A stretch of 64,000 bases of DNA from RBG-13-51-18 sp050014095 (GCA_050014095.1 JBEKDZ010000001.1:124001-188000), one strand, 5' to 3'. Shown: positions 8,045-16,612, counted from the first letter of the stretch. Program-made: numbers and translations. Notes: generated from the sequence alone by a model not told the origin.

Positions 8045-8842
8045 ATGGACCTTGGTTTTAAGGGTAAGGTTGCGCTGGTCACCGGCGCCGGCAGCCAGAT
8101 AGGCTTCGGCAATGCCATAGCCCTCCTGCTCGCCAAGGAAGGTTGTGACGCTGTCGTCGTGACTGATGTTAATCTGGCAGATGCTAAAAAAACTGCCGAA
8201 GCAGTGAAGAAACTCGGCAGCAAATCTATCGCCCTCGGAGCGGATATCACCAAAAAAGCGGAAATCGACGCCATGGTTAAACAGGCTATCGACGAATATA
8301 AGAAAATCGATATCCTCTGTAACGTCGCCGGGGCTATCCTGCAAAAGGACTATGTTCCTATAGATGAGCAGAAAACTGAAATCTGGTCCAGGCAGATGGA
8401 ACTTAACCTCTTCGGGACCATGTATGTCACCCGGGCTGTTATTCCCCACATGAGGAAGCAAAAGCACGGCGCCATCGTTAATATAAGTTCCGGCAGCACC
8501 CGTCAGTATGCCATGGGCGTACAGGTCTACGCGATATCAAAGTACGCCATCGACCTGTTCACCAAGGAGCTGGCTTACCAGGAAGGCAAGAACGGCATAC
8601 GCTGCAACTGCATATCCCCCGGCCCGGCGCCTACCAATTTCGGTGCCGTCTTAAGGGAAGGCATGCCCCCACCTCCCCCGGAACAGTACCAGAAAATGCG
8701 GGAAGCCATGCTCGCCTCGTTTCCCCTCGGCAGGCTGGGCACACCAGCGGATATCGCCAACGTCACCGTCCTTCTGGCGTCAGATGTTACTGGCTACGTT
8801 ACCGGCCAGGTATTGCAGGTATCCGGTGGCAATGTAATGTAA
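8045..8842 (+). CDS. SDR family NAD(P)-dependent oxidoreductase (tandem copy 2)
   Basis: 265 residues. It has the same opening as copy 1 (MDLGFKGKVALVTGAGSQIGFG), the NVAG motif and an SGSTRQYAMGVQVYAISK active site (Ser, YxxxK). Relative to copy 1 it has a proline-rich insert (GMPPPPPEQYQKM) in the substrate-binding lid, so specificity has probably diverged after a tandem duplication. Ribosome site CAGGAGGTC. The gene is followed by a promoter for the candidate ncRNA. Confidence 0.85.
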   Translation: MDLGFKGKVALVTGAGSQIGFGNAIALLLAKEGCDAVVVTDVNLADAKKTAEAVKKLGSKSIALGADITKKAEIDAMVKQAIDEYKKIDILCNVAGAILQKDYVPIDEQKTEIWSRQMELNLFGTMYVTRAVIPHMRKQKHGAIVNISSGSTRQYAMGVQVYAISKYAIDLFTKELAYQEGKNGIRCNCISPGPAPTNFGAVLREGMPPPPPEQYQKMREAMLASFPLGRLGTPADIANVTVLLASDVTGYVTGQVLQVSGGNVM

Positions 8843-8887
8843 GCTTTTCTGGTACTATTGTCCCAGTCTTTTTGAGAGTTTTTGATA

Positions 8888-8916
8888 TTGACTTTTAGCC
8901 CATCCGGTGTTAGCAT
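8888..8916 (+). promoter_or_regulatory. Promoter of candidate ncRNA
   Basis: TTGACT (8888-8893), 17-bp spacer, TAGCAT (8911-8916). It would start transcription near 8923, about 260 bases before a good terminator, with no full-length gene between. Confidence 0.5.
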
Positions 8917-8922
8917 TTTTTA

Positions 8923-9183
8923 TAGAAGACCAAATCCTGAATAATGCTTCGGGAGGTGCTACATGAAACTCCACGAGCTATTCGGAGTAAGGCAGGTGGA
9001 CTGTTGAAGCCCTGCCACCTGGGTGGGGCCAAGTAAAAACGAGCTCTACTCGTAAGATAAAAAGCGGGGATTTATTCTACTTAGTAGAACGCCCCTTACG
9101 ATAGTGATTATCGCCATGAGTTGAGTTCGGTCCCGTTAGACTTGTTAGTAGGGGCTGTGTAAAAGCAGCCCTTACTTTTTTGG
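8923..9183 (+). ncRNA. Unassigned structured RNA with a 14-codon ORF and terminator
   Basis: This stretch has no normal gene but a series of hairpins: AGGTGG (8994-8999)/CCACCT; ACGAG (9039-9043)/CTCGT (9049-9053); GGGG around TTCTAC (9075-9080)/GTAGAA (9084-9089) closed by CCCC; CGATA (9099-9103)/TATCG (9109-9113); and a final GGGGCTG/CAGCCC terminator followed by T5. A small ORF, MKLHELFGVRQVDC (8963-9007), sits behind GGGAGG. I compared it by memory with 6S, SRP, tmRNA, RNase P and common riboswitches and found no match. The next plus-strand gene is far downstream, so it looks free-standing rather than a leader. Confidence 0.5.
9147..9183 (+). terminator. Rho-independent terminator of the candidate ncRNA
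   Basis: The stem AGTAGGGGCTG (9147-9157) pairs with CAGCCCTTACT (9166-9176) with minor mismatch, followed by a T run. Confidence 0.75.
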
Positions 9184-9207
9184 TGGGAAGCGTTAATTAG
9201 TCTAAGG

Positions 9208-9492
9208 TTATTGGGCGGGGTTGGTTAAGCCAGTTTTGACCATCAAGCCATGGTAGTACTCGGCGATGTCCGCATCGTAGATTTTACTTTCGGCTTTGAT
9301 AAAGGGCTCGGTCAGCGCATCGCGATAAATTTTATCAAAACCCGAAATTTGTTCGATGATGCTTGGCGTGGTATTTTCGGATTCAGTGCCGGAATCGGTA
9401 GTCTCGGCAAAGGCAGGCAGCACCGTCTTGATGCCGAAAATTACCATGCAACAGATAGCGGCCCCACAGATGAAGCTAATTGCCATCTTCAT
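9208..9492 (-). CDS. Small hypothetical protein with N-terminal membrane anchor
   Basis: 94 residues. The first 30 are hydrophobic (MKMAISFICGAAICCMVIFGIKT...LPAFA), like a signal peptide with a possible cleavage after AFA or an uncleaved anchor. The rest is acidic and soluble, ending in AEYYHGLMVKTGLTNPAQ. No family recognised. It is monocistronic and convergent with the ncRNA. Confidence 0.55.
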   Translation of the reverse strand: MKMAISFICGAAICCMVIFGIKTVLPAFAETTDSGTESENTTPSIIEQISGFDKIYRDALTEPFIKAESKIYDADIAEYYHGLMVKTGLTNPAQ

Positions 9493-9668
9493 TTTCTTAT
9501 CCCCCAGCTTTCGTAATCCGATAACGGTGGATTACACTTTAATTCTGACACAGCAATATAAATGTAGATATAAAGACCATAAAGAAACCATTAAGGTACA
9601 GTTAATTTTCTATAAAGAATAGCTCACAAAATTGTGATTTTTATGATAAAATACAAATAGGAATCAGC

Positions 9669-10316
9669 ATGGCTAAAAACATACGGATTGTGCCCGCTAT
9701 CCTCACCGATGACCCAGTTTCACTGGGAAAAATGGTGCGCCTTGCCGAGAGCTTTGCGCATTTCGTCCAGATAGACATCATGGATGGTAAGTTCGTGCCC
9801 TCGCATAGCGTCTCTTACCAGGATATTGCTGTGTCAAAACCCAAATTTAAGTGGGAGGCACATCTCATGGTGCAACACCCGGAGGACTATCTGGAGGGTT
9901 TTAAGCAGGCCGGCGCGCAGAAAATCATCTTCCACTATGAAGCTAACACAGACCCGATTGAGACCATAAGTTTAATCAGAAAGCTCGGCATGCAGGTTGG
10001 TCTAGCGATAAATCCTAAAACGAATATCGCTGATTTCGCCCCGCTGGTGAAGCAGGTAGATAGTCTGCTTTTCCTCTCCGTCGAGCCCGGTTTTTACGGC
10101 GCCAAATTTATCCCCGCGGTGCTGGATAAAATCGTCACCTTCCGCCAGGCTTACCCCAAAATGGAAACAGCTATCGATGGCGGTGTCAAGGAAGAAAATA
10201 TAATCGAAATCGCCCGCACGGGGGTTGATGTTGTCTGTATCGGCAGCGCCATTTTCAATACACCCAACCCCGCCTCCGCCTACCGCCGCCTTAAAGAGCT
10301 GGTAGCCGCCGCCTGA
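9669..10316 (+). CDS. rpe: Ribulose-phosphate 3-epimerase
   Basis: 215 residues with a full TIM-barrel epimerase pattern: PAILTDD, FVQIDIMDGKFVPS (metal and catalytic Asp), EAHLMVQHPEDY, then AIDGGVKEENI and VCIGSAIFN (phosphate loop). It interconverts ribulose-5-phosphate and xylulose-5-phosphate in the pentose phosphate pathway. The usual SVNPGFGGQ loop reads SVEPGFYGAKF, a variant worth noting: either a divergent Rpe or a related sugar-phosphate epimerase. Convergent with the next gene. Confidence 0.82.
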   Translation: MAKNIRIVPAILTDDPVSLGKMVRLAESFAHFVQIDIMDGKFVPSHSVSYQDIAVSKPKFKWEAHLMVQHPEDYLEGFKQAGAQKIIFHYEANTDPIETISLIRKLGMQVGLAINPKTNIADFAPLVKQVDSLLFLSVEPGFYGAKFIPAVLDKIVTFRQAYPKMETAIDGGVKEENIIEIARTGVDVVCIGSAIFNTPNPASAYRRLKELVAAA

Positions 10317-10318
10317 TA

Positions 10319-10645
10319 TTACTTGGGCGGCGTCGGTTTTTCTTCAGAACCCCAGTTGAGCATTATTTCTTTTAGCTTTTGGGCGAGCTGGGGATTGGAA
10401 CGCAGTCTTTGAATAAAAACGGGGCAGGCTTCCAGCAGCGAGTTCTGCGCCGCTAAAGCCATACTGGATAGCAGGTTTTGTGTCACAGAGTCCATCTGCG
10501 ACGGCACATTCGAACCGGGCGCCCCCTGCTCCAGCTGCCGCCGGATATCCTCGGTGGTGAACTTCATGGGTATGACGCACGCTTTATACCAAGGACATTC
10601 CTTGCACTGGACTATCCCATAAGCTTCATTGATAATATCATCCAT
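10319..10645 (-). CDS. Hypothetical protein with CxxC motif
   Basis: 108 residues from the ATG at 10645, preceded by AGGGGG; the frame is open to 10666. The N-terminal motif CKECPWYKAC (C-x2-C-x5-C) could bind a metal. The rest is helical, with no membrane segments. No family recognised. Ends 2 bases from the convergent rpe stop. Confidence 0.6.
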   Translation of the reverse strand: MDDIINEAYGIVQCKECPWYKACVIPMKFTTEDIRRQLEQGAPGSNVPSQMDSVTQNLLSSMALAAQNSLLEACPVFIQRLRSNPQLAQKLKEIMLNWGSEEKPTPPK

Positions 10646-10747
10646 TATTTGCCCCCTGCTAGTCACTATTATACCACTCTATGGACAAAACGAATATTAC
10701 ATCATATAATCCAGATGTATATCCTCGTTTTTGAGGTAGGAGGTTAT

Positions 10748-11032
10748 ATGGGTCTATATATTATGATGAGCGTACTCACCGACGAAGGCCGTAAAACAGT
10801 CAAATCCAATCCCCACCGTATCAAAGAGGTCAACAAAGAAGTCGAAGCCATGGGTGTAAAAATCCTGGCCCAGTACGTGACGCTGGGACAGTACGACTTT
10901 ATCAACGTACTCGAGGCCCCCAGCAATGAAGTCATCGCCAAGGTGGCGCTGGAGCTTGGCTCCCGCGGCACCCTCCAGACCAGCACCCTCGCCGCCCTAA
11001 CGCTGGATGACTTTATTAAAGCGGTACGCTAA
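10748..11032 (+). CDS. GYD domain protein
   Basis: 94 residues with the GYD-family pattern: MMSVLTDEGRKTVKSNPHRIKEV near the start, then LAQYVTLGQYDFINVLEAPSNEVIAKVALELGSRG and TLAALTLDDF at the end. These are small ferredoxin-like-fold proteins without a defined reaction. The ATG at 10748 follows GGAGG. The frame is open far upstream to 10478, but that part overlaps the convergent gene and lacks similarity. Confidence 0.85.
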   Translation: MGLYIMMSVLTDEGRKTVKSNPHRIKEVNKEVEAMGVKILAQYVTLGQYDFINVLEAPSNEVIAKVALELGSRGTLQTSTLAALTLDDFIKAVR

Positions 11033-11108
11033 GCTGGTAATTCTTCACATCTAAACGCCCTTTTTACATCATACTGCTTAATCTGCCTGATATAACTGGA
11101 GGTTAATC

Positions 11109-12257
11109 ATCAGACCGCTTAGCTTTTCCCAGATTTCACTTTACCAATCATGCCCCTGGCGCTATAAGCTGCAGTACCTTGACGGTCTTAAGCCCGAGGA
11201 GAAATGGTATTTTAGCTTCGGCACCACCTTGCACGCGGCGGTAGAGCGCTTCTTTAAGGTACGCACGCCACCACCCCCCTCCCTGCCAGAGATACTGCAA
11301 TTCTACGAGCAGAACTGGGAAAGCCAGGGCTACGAATCGCCCGAAGAAGAGTCCAGATACAAAGACTACGGTAAAGAGATTTTAACGCGTTTCTGGGAAA
11401 TTCATGCCCCCGAATTCCGCATGCCGGTGGCGCTGGAGCGTAAATTCTTTATGGACATCGATGGTATAAAACTGATGGGCTTCATCGATAGAGTGGATAA
11501 ACTGGATAGTGGCGGGCTATCCATCATCGACTACAAGACAAATCAGGAGCTTTTTACCACCGATTATCTAGAAAATAACCTGCAGCTGACGATTTATCAG
11601 ATGGCTGCCGAGCAGACCTGGAACCTCCCGGTGGAAAAACTCACATTATATCACCTCCGCTCGAATACCCCCTGTACCTGCCCACCCCGGAGTCAAAAGC
11701 AAATCGACCAGGCGCGGCAGCTGGTTCTGGAGGTCGCCGAGAATATCGCGCAGGGCAAATTCCCCGCTACAGAAAACGAATTTTGCCCCTGCGATTTCCC
11801 GCAGCACTGCCCCTACTATCGCCACCAATATATTACCGCTATACCCCAGCCCAGCGTCCAGAATCCCTTACCCGGCATCGTCGCTGCTGATGCCGTCGAG
11901 CGCTACACCTCTTTGCAGGCACAGATAAAAGAGTTGCAGACCGAGCTTGATGAAGTTAGGCAGACGATTATCGATTACTGTAAAACGGAGGACTTGAACC
12001 GCGTCTTTGGGAGCGAACATGATATTACCTATAAAATAATAGAAAAAACCGACTTTAGCGAAGACGAGGTCAGAGCCGTCCTAGAGCCGGAGGGACTGTG
12101 GGAAAAAGTCCTGGGGTTCGACGCGACGCTATTAAAAAAGCTTATGGCAGATAAAGCCTTCCCTGCCAATATCAAGAAAAAGCTCCAGGCGCTGCAGCGT
12201 GTTGTTTCCAGCTATCCCCAGCTATCAGTACGTAAACACTCCGGCGAAGAAGAATAA
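11109..12257 (+). CDS. RecB/Cas4-like PD-(D/E)XK nuclease, apparent ATC start
   Basis: About 382 residues. The N terminus LSFSQISLYQSCPWRYKLQYLDGLKP is characteristic of RecB/AddB/Cas4 nucleases. GFIDRVDKL...SIIDYKT gives the catalytic D and D-x-K motifs. One cysteine near residue 14 and three in CPCDFPQHC form the usual 4Fe-4S set. A C-terminal extension of about 120 residues is coiled-coil-like. No ATG, GTG or TTG exists between the in-frame stop and the conserved N terminus; the only well-placed codons after GGAGGT (11098-11103) are ATC (11106 or 11109). A TTG at 11229 would remove the first Fe-S cysteine. Confidence 0.8.
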   Translation: MRPLSFSQISLYQSCPWRYKLQYLDGLKPEEKWYFSFGTTLHAAVERFFKVRTPPPPSLPEILQFYEQNWESQGYESPEEESRYKDYGKEILTRFWEIHAPEFRMPVALERKFFMDIDGIKLMGFIDRVDKLDSGGLSIIDYKTNQELFTTDYLENNLQLTIYQMAAEQTWNLPVEKLTLYHLRSNTPCTCPPRSQKQIDQARQLVLEVAENIAQGKFPATENEFCPCDFPQHCPYYRHQYITAIPQPSVQNPLPGIVAADAVERYTSLQAQIKELQTELDEVRQTIIDYCKTEDLNRVFGSEHDITYKIIEKTDFSEDEVRAVLEPEGLWEKVLGFDATLLKKLMADKAFPANIKKKLQALQRVVSSYPQLSVRKHSGEEE

Positions 12258-12266
12258 GGAGTAATC

Positions 12267-12872
12267 ATGCCGAAACTGCTGCTGATAAGACACGGCACCA
12301 CTAAACTTCATGCCAACGACCGGTTCTGGGGCAAGACCGATGTGCCTTTAAACGATATCGGCATTGAGCAGGCAAAGAAACTAAAGTCCCGCCTGGCTTC
12401 GGAAAAAATTATCGCTTTCTTTTCCAGCACCTTAAGCCGCGCCCGCGCTACCGCGGAAATCATCGCCGCCGGGCATAAAGCAGAAATTATCGCCTGTGAC
12501 GAGCTTTGTGAGTGCAATTTCGGTTTCGTCGAGGGCCTTACCTTCAAAGAGATAGAGCGAGTCTACCCGGCGCTGGCGAAAGAGCTTGCCGACTGGAGAG
12601 CGGTCACTTTCCCCGGCGGCGAAAGCCTGGAACAGCTTAACGAGCGGGTGAAAGTTTTTATAAAAAGACTGCAACATTTTAAGCCCGAAGATACGGTGGT
12701 TATCGTCTCTCACGGCGGCCCCTTGCGTCTTTTAATCTGCAATTTGCTGGGTATAGATGCAGTCCATTGGCAGCAAATCCGCATCGACCGGGGTTCCTTG
12801 AGCATTCTGGAAACCTATCCACAAACTGCCATTATTACTTTGCTAAATGATGTTTCTCATCTTAAATCGTAA
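12267..12872 (+). CDS. Histidine phosphatase family protein (CobC/phosphoglycerate mutase-like)
   Basis: 201 residues. The catalytic RHG motif (LLIRHGTTKLH) is at residue 8. STLSRARATAEII supplies the arginine. ECNFGFVEGLTFKEIERVYP resembles alpha-ribazole phosphatases, and VVIVSHGGPLRLL supplies the second histidine. It follows the nuclease gene by 9 bases with AAGGAG. Alpha-ribazole-5-phosphate phosphatase in corrinoid assembly is one option; a general phosphomonoesterase is another. Confidence 0.8.
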   Translation: MPKLLLIRHGTTKLHANDRFWGKTDVPLNDIGIEQAKKLKSRLASEKIIAFFSSTLSRARATAEIIAAGHKAEIIACDELCECNFGFVEGLTFKEIERVYPALAKELADWRAVTFPGGESLEQLNERVKVFIKRLQHFKPEDTVVIVSHGGPLRLLICNLLGIDAVHWQQIRIDRGSLSILETYPQTAIITLLNDVSHLKS

Positions 12873-12884
12873 GAAAGGAATTTT

Positions 12885-13574
12885 ATGAATCAAGCATTTG
12901 CATCATGGAGCGGCGGCAAGGACTGCTGCCTGGCTCTCTATCGGGCTAAGAACAACGGTATGAATATCCGCTATCTGTTCAACATGGTCAGCGAGGATGG
13001 TATACGCTCACGCAGTCACGGTATCCGCGCTGCGGTGATTAAAAAGCAAGCGGAGGCGCTGGGTATCCCCATTTTGCAGCAGCCTACCGTCGATGAAGCT
13101 TACGAGGCTGTTTTCACTAAAGCGCTTCAGGATTTTAAACGGCAGGGTATCGAGTTCGGCGTCTTCGGGGATATCGACTTCAATGAGCATCGCGAGTGGA
13201 TTGAGAGAGTCTGTAAAGCCGCCGCCATAACCCCCCGCCTACCCCTCTGGCTGGAAGACCAATCGAAGCTGATGGAAGAATTCATCGCGGCTGGGTTTAA
13301 AGCCGTGGTCGTCGCCGTAAAAGCCGATTTATTGGGTAAAGAATTCCTTGGCAGAATCGTTGATAAAAAATTCCTCGCGGATATCGCGGCGCTGGATAAA
13401 GGCATTACCCCCTGCGGCGAAGCCGGTGAGTTCCATACCTTGGTTATCGACGGGCCGATATTTAAAAGGCGACTGGACCTGACTAAAACGGAAATAGTCA
13501 GCCGCGGTGAGCACCACTTCCTGGAAATACTCAAAGTAGAGCTAAAACCCAAAAAGTCAGGACAGAAAATATGA
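12885..13574 (+). CDS. Dph6-related ATP-pyrophosphatase (adenine nucleotide alpha hydrolase fold)
   Basis: 229 residues. The PP-loop SGGKDCCLALYRA (9-21) is followed by RSRSHGIRA and the conserved FGVFGDIDFNEHREW. GITPCGEAGEFHTLVIDGPIF matches the diphthine-ammonia ligase family. Bacteria lack diphthamide, so the real substrate is unknown; some relatives are associated with vitamin B12 or queuosine-like pathways. Coupled to the next gene by a 4-base overlap. Confidence 0.8.
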   Translation: MNQAFASWSGGKDCCLALYRAKNNGMNIRYLFNMVSEDGIRSRSHGIRAAVIKKQAEALGIPILQQPTVDEAYEAVFTKALQDFKRQGIEFGVFGDIDFNEHREWIERVCKAAAITPRLPLWLEDQSKLMEEFIAAGFKAVVVAVKADLLGKEFLGRIVDKKFLADIAALDKGITPCGEAGEFHTLVIDGPIFKRRLDLTKTEIVSRGEHHFLEILKVELKPKKSGQKI

Positions 13575-13828
13575 CCAGGATAATAGCCAAAGTGATATCC
13601 CAAAAAGGCAAATGTGAAGCCGGCCATAAGGTCGGGGATGAGTTCGTCATTGACCCACTGAAAACACCGGCGGGCATGTGCCCCTGGGCATTCTATACCC
13701 TTTTCCCCTTTGCCGAGCCGCTGCAGTTCGGTGGGAAGTTCCCCTGGGAAAAAGACCCAACTAAAGCTAGAGTTGCTTGCCCTGATGCAGATAACCCGGT
13801 GATATTTGAATTGAGAAGGATAGACTAG
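13571..13828 (+). CDS. TIGR04076 family protein (copy 1)
   Basis: 85 residues. The family pattern is clear: VISQKGKCEAGHKVGDEF, then PAGMCPWAFYTLFPFAEPLQFGGKFPWEKDP, and CPDADNPVIFELRR at the end. Cysteines near residues 12, 37 and 73 could bind metal. The function of the family is not known. A paralogue lies at 36925-37197. It overlaps the preceding pyrophosphatase gene (ATGA), so the two are probably translated together. Confidence 0.85.
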   Translation: MTRIIAKVISQKGKCEAGHKVGDEFVIDPLKTPAGMCPWAFYTLFPFAEPLQFGGKFPWEKDPTKARVACPDADNPVIFELRRID

Positions 13829-13829
13829 A

Positions 13830-14165
13830 CTATAATACCAAACAGATTAGTTCTTTAACGTTCCAACCCACCACCCCGCATAAAAGCAGGATAGCCGGCA
13901 GCAGCCATCTCCCCGGCACGAACCAGCTTATCACCACCGGTACGGCGAATTTGAATATCGCCAGCTTCGTCATCGAATCAACCGACCCTCTTAATAAAGA
14001 ATTAAGTTCCGGATAGCCGCAACGCGCCGCTACCAGCGTTAAAACAAAGTCGACTAGCTGCAAGGATAGGAAAACCACCTTGAATATCGTATCGACTTTA
14101 TCCCGTCGCCGACTCCTCTCAACGAGATAGGCGAGCGGTCCTATAAAACGTTGGCCTGTGGACAT
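13830..14165 (-). CDS. Small membrane protein, DUF5658-like
   Basis: 111 residues. Three hydrophobic segments: FKVVFLSLQLVDFVLTLVAA, LAIFKFAVPVVISWFV and LLPAILLLCGVVGWNV. The motif D..LTLVAARCGYPELNSLL resembles DUF5658-type membrane proteins; this match is tentative. It is convergent with the TIGR04076 gene, one base apart. Confidence 0.6.
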   Translation of the reverse strand: MSTGQRFIGPLAYLVERSRRRDKVDTIFKVVFLSLQLVDFVLTLVAARCGYPELNSLLRGSVDSMTKLAIFKFAVPVVISWFVPGRWLLPAILLLCGVVGWNVKELICLVL

Positions 14166-14354
14166 AGTTTTTCTTTCTTCTTCAGCTTAGGCTGCCTTTA
14201 AAAAACGTTCGATAAATATATCTAATAAAAATATCAACATTGTATAAAAACTCCCTTTCCTCCAACTGTATACTGTCAACTGTTAACTGTTAACTACCTC
14301 CCTCCTCTCCCCTGTGCTATACTTTAGGAAAGATTTAGAAGAGAGGGTTTTTCT

Positions 14355-16394
14355 TTGGCTGGCCAGGATGAAATTAAACAGAAAATAGAAAAGCTCCGCG
14401 CGGAAATCAACCATCATAACTACCGGTATTACGTTCAGGATAGCCCAGAAATCAGCGACGATGAGTATGACCGGCTGATGCAGGAGCTAAAGCGCCTGGA
14501 AGAAGAAAACCCTAAATTCCTTACGCCGGACTCCCCCACCCAGCGCGTCGGCGCCGCCCCATTAGAAGCCTTCGGCGTGGTGGAACATCCCCTCCCCCTG
14601 CTCTCCCTCGCTAACGCCTTCTCCGATGACGACCTGATGGCGTGGTATAACCGCACCCTGAAGCTCGTCGGCAACCGGCCGTTCGACTTCGTTTGCGAGC
14701 ATAAGATAGACGGGCTGGCGGTAGCGCTTACCTACGTTAATGGACAGCTGGTCACTGGCGCTACCCGCGGCGACGGCTTTCGTGGGGAGAATATAACTCA
14801 AAATTTAAAAACCGTCCGCAGCATCCCCCTTTCCGTGCCTAAAGATGCCCCACCCCGCTTCGAAGTACGGGGGGAGATCTACCTCCCTAAAACCGGCTTC
14901 CATAAGCTAAATAGAGAAAGGGAAGAGGAAAGTCTACCCCTCTTCGCCAACCCCCGCAATGCTGCTGCTGGCTCGGTACGCCAGCTCGATTCCCGTATCA
15001 CCGCCAGGCGCCCGCTGGATATCTTTATCTACATGCTCGGCTATGCCGAGGGCAAGACTACGCCTCCGACACATTGGGAGACGATGGAATGGCTGAAGTC
15101 GCTGGGATTTAAGACAAACCCCAACAATCGCTATGTTAAAACAATAGAAGAAGCCAGAAAATACTACTACGACTGGGAACAGCAGCGTGAAGGCCTGGCT
15201 TACGAAGCGGATGGCATCGTCGTTAAACTTAACCAGCTTTACCTGCACGAAGAACTGGGCGACATCGGCCGGGAGCCGCGCTGGGCGATAGCCTATAAGT
15301 TCCCCGCCACGCAAGCTACCACCAAACTCATCGACATCGGCATCAGCGTCGGCCGGACGGGCACGCTCAACCCTTACGCCATCCTGGAGCCGGTATCGGT
15401 GGGAGGCGTGACCATAAAAAATGCCGCCCTGCACAACGAGGACGATATCCGGCGTAAAGATATCCGCATCGGCGATACGGTTCTCATCCAGCGCGCCGGC
15501 GAGGTCATTCCGGAGGTAATCGGGCCGGTCTTGAGCAAGCGCACCGGCAAAGAAAAAGAGTTCGACCTTCTACAAAAAATTTATAATAAAGAAAAGAAAC
15601 GTCCTGCCTGTCCGGAATGCGGCGGGGAGGTCATCAAGCCCGAGGGCGAGGTGATGTACTACTGCTCCAACGCTACCTGTCCCGCCCAGGCGCAGCTCCG
15701 CATCGAGCACTTCGCCTCCAAGGGCGCGATGGATATCCGGGGCGTCGGCGAAAACATTAGCGCCACCCTCTTTAATAAGGGGCTGGTGAAAAACGCCGCC
15801 GACCTTTATTTCCTGAAACAAGAGCAGCTTGCCGAGCTGGATAAAATGGGCGAGAAAAGCGCCGCCAATATCCTCAACGCCATCAACATCAGCATGACCA
15901 GGCCGCTGGCGAGACTCATCTTCGCGCTGGGCATCAAGCACGTAGGTGAGGAGATGGCGGAAACGCTGGCGACGGAGTTCCGCAGCATCGACGCGCTGGC
16001 AGGTGCCACGCGGGAAAGATTAATGTCCATCAGCGCCGTGGGACCTAAGATTGCGGATAGCATTATTGCCTTCTTCCGCGAAGAAGATAACCAGAATATA
16101 CTTCGTAGGTTGAAAGATGCCGGCGTAAAAATGGAAGAAACCGCTGCCAAACAACAGAGTCTCCCCCTCTCCGGCAAGGAGTTCGTGGTAACCGGCCGGC
16201 TGAATGCATTCACCCGCCAGGAGGCGGAAGCCAAAATAAAAGAGCTTGGCGGTGCCGCCAAGGATAACGTAACTCGCAAGACGGACTACTTAGTCTACGG
16301 CGCAGACCCCGGCTCCAAGCTGGCGAGAGCCAATGAATTGGGAATTAAAACGGTTGACGAAAAGGAGTTTTTAGAGCTTATTCAAGAAGGCTAA
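14355..16394 (+). CDS. ligA: NAD-dependent DNA ligase LigA
   Basis: 679 residues, complete. It has the Ia domain, the adenylation motif EHKIDGLA with the AMP-accepting lysine K117, then GDTVLIQRAGEVIPEV (OB fold). The zinc finger is CPECGG...YYCSNATCPAQ, followed by helix-hairpin-helix repeats and a C-terminal BRCT domain (SGKEFVVTGRLNAFTRQEAEAKIKELGG). It seals nicks in replication and repair. The start codon is TTG (14355) behind GAGAGGG; the following Ala-Gly-Gln matches family length. Confidence 0.96.
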   Translation: MAGQDEIKQKIEKLRAEINHHNYRYYVQDSPEISDDEYDRLMQELKRLEEENPKFLTPDSPTQRVGAAPLEAFGVVEHPLPLLSLANAFSDDDLMAWYNRTLKLVGNRPFDFVCEHKIDGLAVALTYVNGQLVTGATRGDGFRGENITQNLKTVRSIPLSVPKDAPPRFEVRGEIYLPKTGFHKLNREREEESLPLFANPRNAAAGSVRQLDSRITARRPLDIFIYMLGYAEGKTTPPTHWETMEWLKSLGFKTNPNNRYVKTIEEARKYYYDWEQQREGLAYEADGIVVKLNQLYLHEELGDIGREPRWAIAYKFPATQATTKLIDIGISVGRTGTLNPYAILEPVSVGGVTIKNAALHNEDDIRRKDIRIGDTVLIQRAGEVIPEVIGPVLSKRTGKEKEFDLLQKIYNKEKKRPACPECGGEVIKPEGEVMYYCSNATCPAQAQLRIEHFASKGAMDIRGVGENISATLFNKGLVKNAADLYFLKQEQLAELDKMGEKSAANILNAINISMTRPLARLIFALGIKHVGEEMAETLATEFRSIDALAGATRERLMSISAVGPKIADSIIAFFREEDNQNILRRLKDAGVKMEETAAKQQSLPLSGKEFVVTGRLNAFTRQEAEAKIKELGGAAKDNVTRKTDYLVYGADPGSKLARANELGIKTVDEKEFLELIQEG

Positions 16395-16437
16395 AAAGGT
16401 CCGTCATTCTAACGATAATGCAACCCCCTTACCCCAA

Positions 16438-16489
16438 CTGGATTCCCGTTCCCGTATCAAGTACGGGACAAGTTTCACGGGAATGACGG
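16438..16489 (-). repeat. GTCATTCCCG-type palindromic repeat
   Basis: A 52-bp element bounded by CTGGATTCCCG and CGGGAATGAC, with an inner palindrome CCCGTATCAAGTACGGG. It is the inverse orientation of the copies at 19848 and 20264 and near-identical to the one at 37224. It lies in the ligA-pth gap. Confidence 0.85.
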
Positions 16490-16510
16490 CCACAAAAAAG
16501 TAACAATAAC

Positions 16511-16563
16511 GTCATTCCCGACCCCGTATCGAGTACGGGGCAAGCTCTGATCGGGAATCCAGG
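16511..16563 (+). repeat. GTCATTCCCG-type palindromic repeat, divergent copy
   Basis: GTCATTCCCG at the left and CGGGAATCCAGG at the right, inner palindrome CCCCGTATCGAGTACGGGG. It faces the copy at 16438, so the gap holds an inverted pair of elements. Confidence 0.8.
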
Positions 16564-16612
16564 TGGAGTGGGGTGGCTAAATGATACGTAGATTGGAAGA
16601 ATAAGGAATAAT

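Noticed and set aside
7511..8467. 318-codon open frame on the minus strand across the tandem SDR genes
   Set aside because: It is antisense to two clear SDR genes, has no family resemblance and no ribosome site; it is a codon-bias shadow.
8923..9183. Known RNA classes (6S, SRP, tmRNA, RNase P, cobalamin or lysine riboswitch)
   Set aside because: The conserved cores of these RNAs could not be found by eye, and no gene lies directly downstream as expected for a riboswitch.
14264..14296. Short CTGTTAACTGTTAACT repeat as a functional array
   Set aside because: Only two to three degenerate units; similar words recur at 49770 and 61241, but there is no consistent structure.
16438..16563. CRISPR array
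   Set aside because: The repeated units are dispersed palindromes in both orientations without regular spacers; no cas genes. The RecB-like nuclease at 11109 is not next to any array.
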